From NCBI RefSeq assembly GCF_900465315.1, contig NZ_UBIX01000014.1: 64,000 nucleotides of DNA; one strand, given 5' to 3'. Positions 45,549 through 54,396 of this stretch are shown in pieces. The DNA is from Asaia bogorensis_B (GTDB lineage Bacteria > Pseudomonadota > Alphaproteobacteria > Acetobacterales > Acetobacteraceae). Every line of letters starts with the position of its first letter. Position 1 is the stretch's first letter. Below the pieces are notes generated by a model. That model worked only from the letters and a program-made list of their open reading frames with translations, did not search any database and was not told the origin of the DNA. Both the position numbers and the translations under genes were made by a program.

Positions 45549-47480
45549 ATGCGCGCGCGTTCCCTTACTTCCCTGCTGCTTCTATGCGGCGTTGTCATGC
45601 CGGAATCCGGTTTTGCCGCGGGGCAATCAGATGACATCGCCGCCCTGCGCCGTGAAATGCTTGAAATGCGGGCGCAGATGCAGGGGCAGATCAGCGATCT
45701 GCGTCGCGAACTGGCGAAGGAACGCACGCTGCGCCGTCAGTCAGAGCTTGCGCAAAACAAGGCGGTGTCTAACCGTCATAGTCGTGTCACCGGCGTTGTT
45801 GGCACAGCCAGCCCTCATGATGTCGCTGATGCGCGACCGGGCTTGCCTGTGAGATCCGATGGGCCGCAGCCAATCCAGCCTCGTGACGATGCACCTGATG
45901 TTCGCACGGCATCAGCCGGGGCGGGCAGCGCTGTCGTGCAAACTGCTCGCACGGCTCAAACCTCGGCGTCTCCTTCCAGATCGGGGAGCGGGACCGTATC
46001 GCCCGGCCCTGCATCGCCCGGTTTTATATCACCCGGTCAGCCGACCAATGCTGGAGGGGAAGGCATACAGTTGGCCTCGGCCCGGTCACATGGGGAGGGC
46101 AAGCCCTCTGACCCACAGGTAGCTTATGATACCCATCTGATCCCGCCGCCCGATCATGGTCTGAACATGTCATTGGCCGATTTCCGCCGGGCCACGAAAT
46201 CTGCTGAAACGGTCGATATCGGGGGGATACGGATTGGCTTTCCTGCCGGGCGTCCGACCATCGCATCCAGTGACGGGCTCTATGCCTTTTCGGTGGGGCT
46301 GGTCATGCATCTGGATATTGGCGGTTTTCCGTCAACGGGCGGTACGGCGCAGGGGCAGACCGGCCGTTTCCCCAAGATGAATGAAAATGCCCGTCGTCTG
46401 CGTCTGCCGCTGACATGGCGTTATGGCAATCTTCTGGCCAACCTTACGCCAGAATGGGGGCGAACGGTCGACGGGACGGCTGGGCTCTATGAGGCCAATA
46501 TGGTCTATAGTGGCATTCACAATTCGCAGTTCACCTTCGGTTATTACCAGCCGCGCGTGACGATGCAGGATTCAGAATCGTCCAACGGCTTCATCCTGAT
46601 GGAGCGTGCCTCGATTTCGGAAGTAGTGCGTCTGATTGCTGCGGGCGATACCCGTATGAGCCTTGGTGGGCGCACGCATGAAAAGCGCTGGTATCTCGGC
46701 GCTTATCTGACGGGTCAGACCTATGGTGATCGCACCAATGACCCCACAGTGTCCGACAGCCAGATGGGTGGTTTGCTGCGTGTGGCAGGTCGCCCGGTGG
46801 CAACACCCAATGTCGATCTTCACCTTGGCATGTCCTCCACCATGTCTTTCAAACGCAACCAGACGTCGCAGGGGCGTGTCCTCTCGCTCAGCGATCGTCC
46901 TGAGACACGCCTGACCAATGAGCGTCTCGTCTCTACCGGGACCATCGCCGATATCGGCAAGGTCTGGGCGATCGGCCCGGAAATCGCCCTGCGCTACAAG
47001 GCCGCGCTCATCCAGGCGGAATATTATCATATCGGTGTCGACCGAACCGCAGCTGCAAGGGGCAAGGGTCCCGCGCCCAATCTCGGCTTTGACGGCTATT
47101 ACGTGGCGGGCAGCTACACCCTGTTCGGACAGCCGCGGCGCTACAGCCCCAAGGATGCCGCGTTTTCGTCGCCCGCCCCGACAGAGGATTTCGATATCTG
47201 GAACAACAAATGGGGCGCGCTCGAACTGGTCGGACGCTGGAGTGTGCTCGATTTCAACAGCAATCTGCGCGGCGATGCGCCCGCCTCGGTAACGGGCGGG
47301 GTGCGCGGTGGCACCCAAACCGTCTGGGCGGGCGGGCTGAACTGGTACATCAACCGGCATTATCGCATCCAGCTTCAATACAGTCACATCGATGCCACGC
47401 GCTCCCAGACGGTCGGCACAGTCAATAACAAGGGCCGTTCGATCAACGCTGTGGGCAGCCGTATCCAGGCCGCTTTCTGA
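45549..47480 (+). CDS. DcaP-like outer-membrane porin
   Basis: 643 residues. A signal peptide (MRARSLTSLLLLCGVVMPESGFAAG) is followed by a coiled-coil region rich in Arg/Glu (IAALRREMLEMRAQMQGQISDLRREL, about 30-65) typical of trimeric porins of the DcaP family. A low-complexity Pro/Ser/Gly linker (about 90-205) follows, then a C-terminal beta-barrel with alternating aromatic and small residues, ending in a phenylalanine (AAF). DcaP porins admit dicarboxylates and other small anions. The linker is unusually long. Substrate unknown. Confidence 0.82.
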   Translation: MRARSLTSLLLLCGVVMPESGFAAGQSDDIAALRREMLEMRAQMQGQISDLRRELAKERTLRRQSELAQNKAVSNRHSRVTGVVGTASPHDVADARPGLPVRSDGPQPIQPRDDAPDVRTASAGAGSAVVQTARTAQTSASPSRSGSGTVSPGPASPGFISPGQPTNAGGEGIQLASARSHGEGKPSDPQVAYDTHLIPPPDHGLNMSLADFRRATKSAETVDIGGIRIGFPAGRPTIASSDGLYAFSVGLVMHLDIGGFPSTGGTAQGQTGRFPKMNENARRLRLPLTWRYGNLLANLTPEWGRTVDGTAGLYEANMVYSGIHNSQFTFGYYQPRVTMQDSESSNGFILMERASISEVVRLIAAGDTRMSLGGRTHEKRWYLGAYLTGQTYGDRTNDPTVSDSQMGGLLRVAGRPVATPNVDLHLGMSSTMSFKRNQTSQGRVLSLSDRPETRLTNERLVSTGTIADIGKVWAIGPEIALRYKAALIQAEYYHIGVDRTAAARGKGPAPNLGFDGYYVAGSYTLFGQPRRYSPKDAAFSSPAPTEDFDIWNNKWGALELVGRWSVLDFNSNLRGDAPASVTGGVRGGTQTVWAGGLNWYINRHYRIQLQYSHIDATRSQTVGTVNNKGRSINAVGSRIQAAF

Positions 47481-47483
47481 GCC

Positions 47484-47521
47484 GATGCCCCAGTTCGGAA
47501 CGACCCGGCGTCAGGGGCATC
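47484..47521. terminator. Inverted repeat between convergent porin and lipoprotein genes
   Basis: GATGCCCC (47484-47491) and GGGGCATC (47514-47521) are perfect 8-base arms three bases after the porin stop, with a 22-base loop. No long T-run is present; it may stop transcription in both directions between convergent genes. Confidence 0.45.
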
Positions 47522-47540
47522 TCCCTCGGTCAGAAGGTCT

Positions 47541-48107
47541 TCAGCGTGGGGGGAGCGTATTGGCGATGCGGTCAGCCAGTTGCTCGAACAGTTTCTGCAG
47601 CAGGGCCGCCTTGGCCGCATCATCGGCGACACTGCCCTGCACGCTGAGACTGGCACGGCCCTGACGCGCCGGGCGGGCGTCGTCGCCGGGCAGATCGGTC
47701 CATGAGGCGAGCAGAATAGCCTGACCTTGCCTGGTCAAATCCATACGCTCAATCGTGATGCTCAGGCGTGACTCTGGGGTTTCCAGAGGAGAATGGGCCG
47801 TGATCGTGCGTTGCGGCCAGTCCTGCGAAAGGCGCGCCACGATCAGATCAGTTGCTGATTGCGACAGGCGGCTGGCCCAGCGCCCGTTGCTGCTGCGTAT
47901 CAATCGGCTGCCATCACGAACCAGAATATCCTGTGTATCCAGATAATCCGGCATGACGATGCGCGGAACATAGACCACCGCCGTTCCCGTGCCTGCCGGT
48001 ATGGCCGTGCCCGGATCCGGGGCAATTGTATAGAACTGTACGGGCGCCGAGGCACAGCCCGTCAGCAGGCCCAGAGCGATGGCTGGAATAAGCTGGCGCG
48101 TTTTCAT
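47541..48107 (-). CDS. ABC transporter auxiliary lipoprotein (PqiC/YmbA type)
   Basis: 188 residues with a lipoprotein signal: hydrophobic LIPAIALGLLTG followed by the lipobox cysteine (LTGC). The mature part contains FYTIAP, VVYVPRIVMPDYLD and the region VARLSQDWPQRTI characteristic of the ABC-transport auxiliary family PF03886. Outer-membrane lipoproteins of this type (PqiC) cap MCE protein bridges and help move lipids. Its ATG overlaps the stop of the mlaD-like gene by 4 bases, making it the last gene of the mla-type operon. Confidence 0.86.
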   Translation of the reverse strand: MKTRQLIPAIALGLLTGCASAPVQFYTIAPDPGTAIPAGTGTAVVYVPRIVMPDYLDTQDILVRDGSRLIRSSNGRWASRLSQSATDLIVARLSQDWPQRTITAHSPLETPESRLSITIERMDLTRQGQAILLASWTDLPGDDARPARQGRASLSVQGSVADDAAKAALLQKLFEQLADRIANTLPPR

Positions 48108-49066
48108 TGGCGGCGTCCTGTCAGCAGAAGTTGCGGGTTGCGCTCCACATCATTGGCAAAGCCGCGCAACGCCGCAGCCGCCGAGGCAATATCGCGCAAG
48201 CTGGCATCCAGATTGGCGCGATCGATCGAGCGGGGTGAGGTCATGCCTTGCAGGTTCGACAGCGTCTTGTTGGCGGTCACCATGGTTTCACGGCTGTTTT
48301 GCAGCAGCAGACGCAATTCCTGCCCGCGAGCCGTCAATTGATCGGACCCAGTCGTGGCCAGCCGGCCCACGCTGGCCAGGGTGCGTAGCAATTGCGGCTG
48401 GACGGCCGTAATCATGTCATGTGCGGCATCGAGTGTCGCGCGTGTGCTTTGCGAGGTCTGTTGCAGGCTGTCGGCAAGAGCCGGCAGACGCTCATCCAGC
48501 ATCTCTGCCAGATGATGCATGATGGCGATCGTTGCTGCAGCGTCATCGCTGAGCTTGCGCAAAGGCAGGTGGGTGATGGTATTAGTGATGGCCTGAATGG
48601 ATGACTGGCGCGTCGGGATCTCGGTCTCGTTCGTGAGTTCGGGATGCAGGATTGCCGGCGTATCGGGCGAGATGTCTAGATCGATCTGCGACGTGCCCGT
48701 GACAAAGCTCTTGAGGTTCATCTCACCGCGCAGACCATGATCGACGAGGCTTTTCAGGCTCGGAAGATGGCCATGCTTCTGCCCGGCCACCAGAATATCG
48801 TCGCGTCGCAGCGTGACATAGACCGGAATATAGGCCTCGCGGTTTTTCGGATCGTATTCGATGGCAATGCGATCGACCGCGCCGACCTGAACGCCACGGA
48901 AATTCACCGGTGCGCCCACAGAAAGACCGTTGGTTGACCCACGAAAAATCAGGACTGCCCGATCTGTATGGGTGAACGGATGGAAATTGCCGAAAAAGAC
49001 AAAGGCCGCCACCATGAGGGCCATACCACCCAGCACGAATGCGCCGACAAGGGCTTGCCTATTCAT
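48104..49066 (-). CDS. mlaD: MCE-domain protein MlaD
   Basis: 320 residues: an N-terminal transmembrane helix (LVGAFVLGGMALMVAAFVFFG) anchors it in the inner membrane. Then comes the MCE domain (AVLIFRGSTNGLSVGAPVNFRGVQVGAVDRI, about 38-70) that forms hexameric rings carrying phospholipid, and a long helical C-terminal region with Thr/Gln repeats. It overlaps the ATPase gene before it by 4 bases. Part of an Mla-type lipid transporter with the permease and ATPase upstream. Confidence 0.92.
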   Translation of the reverse strand: MNRQALVGAFVLGGMALMVAAFVFFGNFHPFTHTDRAVLIFRGSTNGLSVGAPVNFRGVQVGAVDRIAIEYDPKNREAYIPVYVTLRRDDILVAGQKHGHLPSLKSLVDHGLRGEMNLKSFVTGTSQIDLDISPDTPAILHPELTNETEIPTRQSSIQAITNTITHLPLRKLSDDAAATIAIMHHLAEMLDERLPALADSLQQTSQSTRATLDAAHDMITAVQPQLLRTLASVGRLATTGSDQLTARGQELRLLLQNSRETMVTANKTLSNLQGMTSPRSIDRANLDASLRDIASAAAALRGFANDVERNPQLLLTGRRQ

Positions 49067-49857
49067 GAGGGGGATCCTTCTTCGTTACGTTGCCGGTTCA
49101 TGAAAGCATGGACCTGACTGTCGTCGCAGTGATCGCGCAGAAAGCGCGGCGAGCCGTGGGCGATGGGTCTTTTGGTGATGGCATCGAGAAAAATGCCATC
49201 GTCTGCGATACTGAACAGACTGGGCAGTTCATGGCTCACGATGACGATGGTCGCGCCCAGACCGTCACGCAGATTAAGGATGAGGTCATCCAGACGCGCT
49301 GATGTGATCGGATCGAGCCCCGCAGAGGGCTCGTCGAAAAACAGAATATCGGGATCGAGGGCCAGAGCGCGTGCAAGGCCGGCGCGCTTGCGCATGCCGC
49401 CGCTGATTTCCGATGGCGCGAGATCGATGGCGTCGAGCAGTCCCACCAGAGCGAGTTTGAGCTCCACTAGCCGTCTTATGGCCCGGGCATCGAGAGAGGT
49501 GAACATCTGCAGGGGCAGGGCGACATTCTCGCCCACAGTCATGGAGCTCCACAGGGCGCCGCTCTGGAAAAGCACACCAAAGCGGTGATTGATCTGCGTG
49601 CGATCGGCATCCGTGCCTTTCCAGTAATCCCGCTCGCCAACCATGAAGTGGCCCGTCGTGGGACGCAGCAGGCCGATCATGCTTTTGAGCAGGGTGGATT
49701 TGCCGCAGCCCGAGCCGCCCATCACCGCGAAAATGCTGCCCCGCCGCACCGATAGGTCGATATGCGACTGGATGACCTTGGGGCCGAAAGCGAGAGTCAC
49801 GCCCTGCATTGTCAGGATGGCGGGAGCAGGGGGCTGTGTGTCTGTCTCGTGGCTCAT
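49063..49857 (-). CDS. mlaF: ABC transporter ATP-binding protein MlaF
   Basis: 264-residue cytosolic ATPase: Walker A GGSGCGKST, Q-loop FGVLFQSGALWSSMTVGENVALPL, signature SGGMRKRAGLARALALDPDILFFDEPSAGLDP with Walker B, and H-loop IVSHEL. The pattern GMRKR is typical of MlaF/LinL. Encoded between the permease (ends 49861, gap of 3 bases) and MlaD (4-base overlap), so it powers lipid traffic across the envelope. Confidence 0.94.
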   Translation of the reverse strand: MSHETDTQPPAPAILTMQGVTLAFGPKVIQSHIDLSVRRGSIFAVMGGSGCGKSTLLKSMIGLLRPTTGHFMVGERDYWKGTDADRTQINHRFGVLFQSGALWSSMTVGENVALPLQMFTSLDARAIRRLVELKLALVGLLDAIDLAPSEISGGMRKRAGLARALALDPDILFFDEPSAGLDPITSARLDDLILNLRDGLGATIVIVSHELPSLFSIADDGIFLDAITKRPIAHGSPRFLRDHCDDSQVHAFMNRQRNEEGSPS

Positions 49858-49860
49858 GGC

Positions 49861-51084
49861 TCAGACCCCCAGACTGTTGGCGATGACAGCAAAGATGGCA
49901 TCGAGCGCAATGACCCCGACAATGCCAATCACCACGGCTCGTGTTGCGGCAATACCGACATCTGCCGCCGATCTTCCAGCCTTTAGGCCGATGCGGCAGC
50001 TCGTCAGCCCGATGAACGCGCCAAACACGATGCTCTTGACGAAGCCGAAGATGAACTGGCCGATGCCAAAGGCAATGACGGTCTGATGAAAATAGCCAAG
50101 GCTCGTGATGTCGAGCATCGATATGGCCACCACATAACCGCCCAGCATGCCAATCAGACAGCCATAGAGATAGAGAAACGGCATAGTGACGACGAGCGAG
50201 AGTACGGCGGGCAGGATGAGGTAGGAAGAAACCGAGATGCCGAAAACCTTCAGCGCGTCGATTTCCTCATTGCCCTGCATGGTCGATATGCGTGCGGCAT
50301 AGGCCCCGCCCGTGCGCCCGGCCATGATGATGGCCGTCATGACCGCTGCCATTTCGCGCACGGTCGCAATGCCGACCAGACTGGCGACATAGATACCTGC
50401 GGCGAATTTCTGCAGCTGTACGGCACCGACGAAGGCCAGAATGGCCCCGACGAGAAAATTGACGACCCCGACGATCAGCAGGGCTGACGGGCCTGCGTTG
50501 AACAGATCGGAAAATAGGTCACTACGCCGCAGGCCGATACGCCGGAACAGCGAGCGGAATGCTGCCAGCGCCGTGCCTGAGGCCATACCGGCCACGATAC
50601 CCGTCTCGGCAAGCACATCAATCGCCTTGCCCCCGACATGCTCGAGGAAAGGCTGGCGGGGTTTTCTCCTCGGTGTCGCGGGGCCAGCCTGATCAGGAAG
50701 CAGATCAAGCAATTGCTGCATCGGATGTGGCAGGGGCGTGGCATCGAACATGCGCTGTGATGCATCGCACAGGCGGCGCACATCCCACAGAAACGCGATC
50801 AGCCCGGTGTCCCAGTCCGTGACGCCTGAGACATCGCAAGCCAGTGTGGTGGCCTTGCCCATCGGGGCGAGTGCCTCAACCGTGCAGTCCGGCAACGCTG
50901 AATCATGGCTGAGCCAGGATCCGGTCAGGACGAGTCGTGCCGGGAGAGATGCCACATCCCGCGTCATGCGATCAGGGGGCGGGATGATCTCGAACCGGCC
51001 GGTTGGCGTCTCACCTGTCGTGTCGGCTATTGGATGCGCGCTCGAGGCAGGCGACGTTTCACGGGTGTCGGGGGTATGACGCAT
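49861..51084 (-). CDS. mlaE: MlaE-family permease with N-terminal extension
   Basis: 407 residues. The N-terminal part (about 1-130) contains a STAS-like region (LTGSWLSHDS ... DVSGVTDWDTGLIAFLWDVRRLCDASQRM), often fused to MlaE in alphaproteobacteria. The permease domain has ALLIVGVVNFLVGAILAFVGAVQLQKFAAGIYVASLVGIATVREMAAVMTAIIMAGRTGGAYAARISTMQGNEEIDAL, the hallmark of PF02405. Five or six membrane helices. First gene of the unit mlaE-mlaF-mlaD-lipoprotein. No MlaC-type periplasmic carrier gene follows. Confidence 0.93.
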   Translation of the reverse strand: MRHTPDTRETSPASSAHPIADTTGETPTGRFEIIPPPDRMTRDVASLPARLVLTGSWLSHDSALPDCTVEALAPMGKATTLACDVSGVTDWDTGLIAFLWDVRRLCDASQRMFDATPLPHPMQQLLDLLPDQAGPATPRRKPRQPFLEHVGGKAIDVLAETGIVAGMASGTALAAFRSLFRRIGLRRSDLFSDLFNAGPSALLIVGVVNFLVGAILAFVGAVQLQKFAAGIYVASLVGIATVREMAAVMTAIIMAGRTGGAYAARISTMQGNEEIDALKVFGISVSSYLILPAVLSLVVTMPFLYLYGCLIGMLGGYVVAISMLDITSLGYFHQTVIAFGIGQFIFGFVKSIVFGAFIGLTSCRIGLKAGRSAADVGIAATRAVVIGIVGVIALDAIFAVIANSLGV

Positions 51085-51318
51085 CAGGCCGTCACGCTGT
51101 CCGGTTGTCTAAACAGGAGGCGTCTTGTCGGGGCCGTACCGGAGGCTTTTGGTTTGCTGCCATCATAAGAGTGTATTGTGAGGGCAAGACTGCGCCCGCG
51201 CAAGAACAGCGGGCCCCACCCGGGGGCAGGCTGCCCGATATGTGATCACTGCAGATCGTTCCACGTGGCGGTGGTCAGATCGCTTACTTGCCCTGACATC
51301 CCGGTTCGGGCCAATCGA

Positions 51319-52203
51319 TCAGTGTTCCTCCATATAGAATTCCACAGGAACGGTAAGGCTTAGCGTGGCACCCGATATGGTATCGGGCGGGGCAGGCAAA
51401 GGCTCGGCGCGCCGGACAAGCGCGAGGGTCTCGTCATCCAGCATGGCATAGCCGGTCGGTCTGACGAGACTGGCCGAGAGCACATGGCCTTTGCGGTCCA
51501 TCGTAAAGCGCAGCATCACGGTTCCTTCCTGATGCTCGGCCTGTGCCTGTGCCGGATAGCGCTTGAAGCGTTCAAGTCGCGCCAGCAGGCTGCCTTGCCA
51601 GCTTGCCTTGGCCTGCGACATTTCCCGCGCTGAAGGCGCTCCCTTGGCGCTGGTGGCCGATACGGTCGAAGGGGGAGCATCCGAGGGTGGGGGTGCGGTA
51701 TTCGCTGTTGACTGCGTGGGCACGAGTGGAGCGACGTGGCGCGGTACGGGCGGTGTGGGCGTCACCTTGCGGCGCACCGGCGGCACCTTGATCCTGGCAG
51801 GCACCGGCACAGGCGGCAAGGGAACGGGCGACGGAGGAGCCATGATCTCGGGAGGTTTTTCAGGCGCGGGCAGTTCCGGCGTGGCGACCTGAGGCGGCCC
51901 GGGCGGCCGCTCCTGGGGCGGTGAAGGAATACTGGCGGGCTCGGGTGCAAGATCAATGGCGATCGCAGCAGGCGGGGGCGCATAGGGAAGGGGCGGGGTT
52001 GCCCGCAGTGTCGAGGCTGTCCAGATCCCGAGACCCGTCAAGGCAAGGATAGCAAGTGCGGAGCAGCCGCCAAGACGTCTTTGCCGCTGTCCCTCAAGCT
52101 TCTGATGGAGCTGGTAGACAGTGCGAAAGGACAGCATGTCCCCTGTTTCGGGTACAGCCGCTGCCGGGGTGGCTGGCACTGCGCGATAACGCCTTGCGGT
52201 CAC
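51319..52203 (-). CDS. tonB: TonB energy transducer
   Basis: 294 residues: a cytoplasmic N-terminus of about 45, one transmembrane helix (SALAILALTGLGIWTAS), a Pro-rich periplasmic spacer (about 70-190, repeated PPxP) and the C-terminal TonB domain (KRYPAQAQAEHQEGTVMLRFTMDRKGHVLSASLVRPTGYAMLDDETLALVRRAEPLP). It transmits energy from ExbBD to outer-membrane receptors such as the one at the end of this window. Its start overlaps exbD by 4 bases. The cytoplasmic segment is longer than in E. coli TonB. Confidence 0.93.
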   Translation of the reverse strand: MTARRYRAVPATPAAAVPETGDMLSFRTVYQLHQKLEGQRQRRLGGCSALAILALTGLGIWTASTLRATPPLPYAPPPAAIAIDLAPEPASIPSPPQERPPGPPQVATPELPAPEKPPEIMAPPSPVPLPPVPVPARIKVPPVRRKVTPTPPVPRHVAPLVPTQSTANTAPPPSDAPPSTVSATSAKGAPSAREMSQAKASWQGSLLARLERFKRYPAQAQAEHQEGTVMLRFTMDRKGHVLSASLVRPTGYAMLDDETLALVRRAEPLPAPPDTISGATLSLTVPVEFYMEEH

Positions 52204-52634
52204 GGTTCGTCGCCCTCCTCCTGACCCTGCAGATTGACGAGCGCCACCTTCAGGAACCCTGCCTTGCGCAGCAGATCCATGGTTTTCATCAGCGTCTCGT
52301 AATCCACGGTCTTGTCTGCGCGCAGGAAGATGCGTTCATCCTTGTGGCCGTTCGTCAGGGTCATGAGGCGCAGGGGAAGCGCCTCATTGCTGATATCGTC
52401 CTCACCCAGCGCCAGGGATTTGTCGGCTTTCACCGTGACGAAAATCGGATTGGCCGGACGCGGGGCCGGTTTCTGGGTTGATGAGGGCAGATCCACTGGC
52501 ACGTTGACCGTGCTCAGCGGTGCCGTCACCATGAAGATAACCAGAAGCACGAGCATGACATCGATCAGCGGTGTCACGTTCAGCTCATGGGCATCGAGCG
52601 CCGTATCGTCGGCATGACGCATACGCAGCGCCAT
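52200..52634 (-). CDS. exbD: Biopolymer transport protein ExbD
   Basis: 144 residues: single N-terminal transmembrane helix with the proton-pathway Asp (ELNVTPLIDVMLVLLVIFMV), then the periplasmic domain with DLPSSTQ and IFLRADKTVDYETLMKTMDLLRKAGF. Two bases after exbB and overlapping tonB by 4; part of the TonB motor. Confidence 0.95.
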   Translation of the reverse strand: MALRMRHADDTALDAHELNVTPLIDVMLVLLVIFMVTAPLSTVNVPVDLPSSTQKPAPRPANPIFVTVKADKSLALGEDDISNEALPLRLMTLTNGHKDERIFLRADKTVDYETLMKTMDLLRKAGFLKVALVNLQGQEEGDEP

Positions 52635-52636
52635 GA

Positions 52637-53389
52637 TCAGCGTCCGGCCTGCTCGGCACGTGGTGTTGCAAAGCGCAGCACCTGCCCACCGCCACCCTGC
52701 ACATGCAGGCGGCTCAGGTCGCGTGAGACGAGACGCAGAATAAGCGCTGTGAGATCACCCACCTGCGCCTTGCAGCCGAGGCACTGTCGCGACAGAAAAT
52801 TATAGATCACGACGGCTGGAATGGCCGCCACGAGCCCAAGCGCAGTGGCAAGCAGGGCCTCGGCAATGCCGGGAGCAACCACAGCAAGGCTCGTGGCCTT
52901 TGTGGCGGCGATACCGGTGAACGAGGTCATGATACCCCATACCGTGCCGAAAAGCCCGATAAATGGCGATGTCGCGCCGATCGTCGCCAGAATTCCCGTG
53001 CCGCGCATCAGACGACGCCCCTCTGCGGCTTCCAGACGCTCGAGATGCAGCATGATACGCTCTTTCAGCCCTTCGCGGTCTTCCAGCACATCGGCAGAGC
53101 GTGTCCATTCATTGGAGGCTGCGAGCAGCAGGGCGCGGACAATGCCGATATCGGGGCAGAGCGACTGGGACTCGGCAAGCGAGGTCGCGTTTTCCAGCTT
53201 CAGTTCGGCCTGTGACAGTGCACGCCTGACGCGCATGACCTCAACAACCTTGGCGACAAACACCGCCCAGCTGATCACGCAGGCCACGATCAGCAGCATC
53301 ATGACGAAGCGCACGACGGGGCCGGCACCGAGGAACATTTCCCACGGGGTGAAGGGAAGTGAGGCGAGGTCGCCAGCGGGCGCAGCCAT
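52637..53389 (-). CDS. exbB: Biopolymer transport protein ExbB
   Basis: 250 residues with three transmembrane helices: one near residues 20-45 (VVRFVMMLLIVACVISWAVFVAKVVEVMR), and two in the conserved block GILATIGATSPFIGLFGTVWGIMTSFTGIAATKATSLAVVAPGIAEALLATALGLVAAIPAVVIYNF. Forms the pentameric motor with ExbD. Ribosome binding site AGGAG before the ATG. First gene of exbB-exbD-tonB, with a Fur-like site upstream shared with the divergent piuC-like gene. Confidence 0.95.
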   Translation of the reverse strand: MAAPAGDLASLPFTPWEMFLGAGPVVRFVMMLLIVACVISWAVFVAKVVEVMRVRRALSQAELKLENATSLAESQSLCPDIGIVRALLLAASNEWTRSADVLEDREGLKERIMLHLERLEAAEGRRLMRGTGILATIGATSPFIGLFGTVWGIMTSFTGIAATKATSLAVVAPGIAEALLATALGLVAAIPAVVIYNFLSRQCLGCKAQVGDLTALILRLVSRDLSRLHVQGGGGQVLRFATPRAEQAGR

Positions 53390-53479
53390 GAGGCTCTCCT
53401 GTTCGTGTGAGGTGCGTACACCCCCATTTCGGGGTTTTTGTTCTTGTTACGGGGTGTAACCAACCGCTCATTCCCTGTT

Positions 53480-53501
53480 AATCAGATTCATTCTCAATTA
53501 C
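53480..53501. promoter_or_regulatory. Fur-box-like operator between exbB and the hydroxylase gene
   Basis: On the minus strand the run TGAGAATGAATCTGA matches the 7-1-7 Fur consensus TGATAATNATTATCA at 11 of 14 informative positions. It sits between divergent exbB and the PiuC-type gene, both iron-starvation functions. A nearby inverted repeat, TACACCCC (53417-53424) with GGGGTGTA (53451-53458), could be a second site. Confidence 0.6.
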
Positions 53502-53529
53502 AAGAAGTCGATTGCACAGGAGAGCGCCC

Positions 53530-54213
53530 ATGCTGGTTCACATTCCCAATGTCCTGACACCTGAAGAGCTGCGTCATTGCCGTCAGACGCTTGAGCAGGC
53601 GTCATGGCTGGACGGCAAGGTGACCGCCGGGCAGCAATCGGCAAAAGCCAAGCACAATCTACAGGTGCCACAGGATTGCCAGGCCTCGCGTGAACTGGGC
53701 GAGATCGTGTTGCGGGCGCTGGGCCGGAACCCCGTGTTCAATAGTGCCGCCCTGCCGCTGCGCGTCTTCCCGCCGCTTTTCAACCGCTACGATGTGGGCA
53801 TGAAATTCGGCGCCCATGTCGATAACGCCATACGCCCCATCCCCGAGAGCGGCTTCAGAATCCGGACCGATGTGTCCTCAACGCTCTTCATCACTGGGCC
53901 GGATGAATATGACGGGGGTGAACTGGTCATTCAGGACACTTATGGTGAGCAGCGTGTCAAACTGCCCGCAGGTGACATGGTGCTGTATCCGTCTACCAGC
54001 CTGCATCGCGTGAGCGAGGTGACACGCGGCTCACGCTGGGCCTCGTTTTTCTGGAGCCAGTCCATGGTGCGCGATGATACGAAGCGTGCGCTTCTGTATG
54101 ACTTCGACCGTTCGATCATCGAGACCCGCAAGGTACTGCCCGATGATCATCCGGGTGTGCTCGGGCTGACCTCGACCTATCACAACCTGCTGCGTCAATG
54201 GGCGGAGCTCTGA
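53530..54213 (+). CDS. piuC: Fe(II)/2-oxoglutarate dioxygenase, PKHD-type hydroxylase (PiuC/YbiX)
   Basis: 227 residues. The iron triad is visible in FGAHVDNAI (His, Asp) and TSLHRVSEVTRGSRWASFFW (His, plus Arg for 2-oxoglutarate). N-terminal IPNVLTPEELRHCRQTLE is typical of the PKHD-type hydroxylase family, usually linked to TonB siderophore receptors. ATG 53530 has AGGAGAG upstream. Divergent from exbB-exbD-tonB with a Fur-like site between them, so expressed in iron limitation. Confidence 0.92.
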   Translation: MLVHIPNVLTPEELRHCRQTLEQASWLDGKVTAGQQSAKAKHNLQVPQDCQASRELGEIVLRALGRNPVFNSAALPLRVFPPLFNRYDVGMKFGAHVDNAIRPIPESGFRIRTDVSSTLFITGPDEYDGGELVIQDTYGEQRVKLPAGDMVLYPSTSLHRVSEVTRGSRWASFFWSQSMVRDDTKRALLYDFDRSIIETRKVLPDDHPGVLGLTSTYHNLLRQWAEL

Positions 54214-54235
54214 GCGCCCCTCCGTTCGCGCGGCT

Positions 54236-54300
54236 GCCTTGCTGGGGTAAATGAAGGGGAGTGCTTTGCGAGCAAGGCTGACGCCCTGACTGCTTCATTT
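54236..54300 (+). ncRNA. Possible pseudoknot-type RNA element
   Basis: Two perfect 8-base complementary pairs interleave as A-B-A'-B': GCCTTGCT (54236-54243) with AGCAAGGC (54271-54278), and AAATGAAG (54249-54256) with CTTCATTT (54293-54300). This order permits an H-type pseudoknot or two alternative hairpins. It is 97 bases before the DUF3311 start, so it might be a leader regulatory structure or the 3' structure of the hydroxylase transcript. Two such repeats could also be chance; no known RNA family is recognised. Confidence 0.3.
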
Positions 54301-54396
54301 GTCCCGGCGGCAATTGAGCAGTGATATTCAGGGCTGGCCCCATGATGGCACTTGCCGTTATGTCCGGCGTTCCGGTCTCCTGAACCCGAGTGTGCC

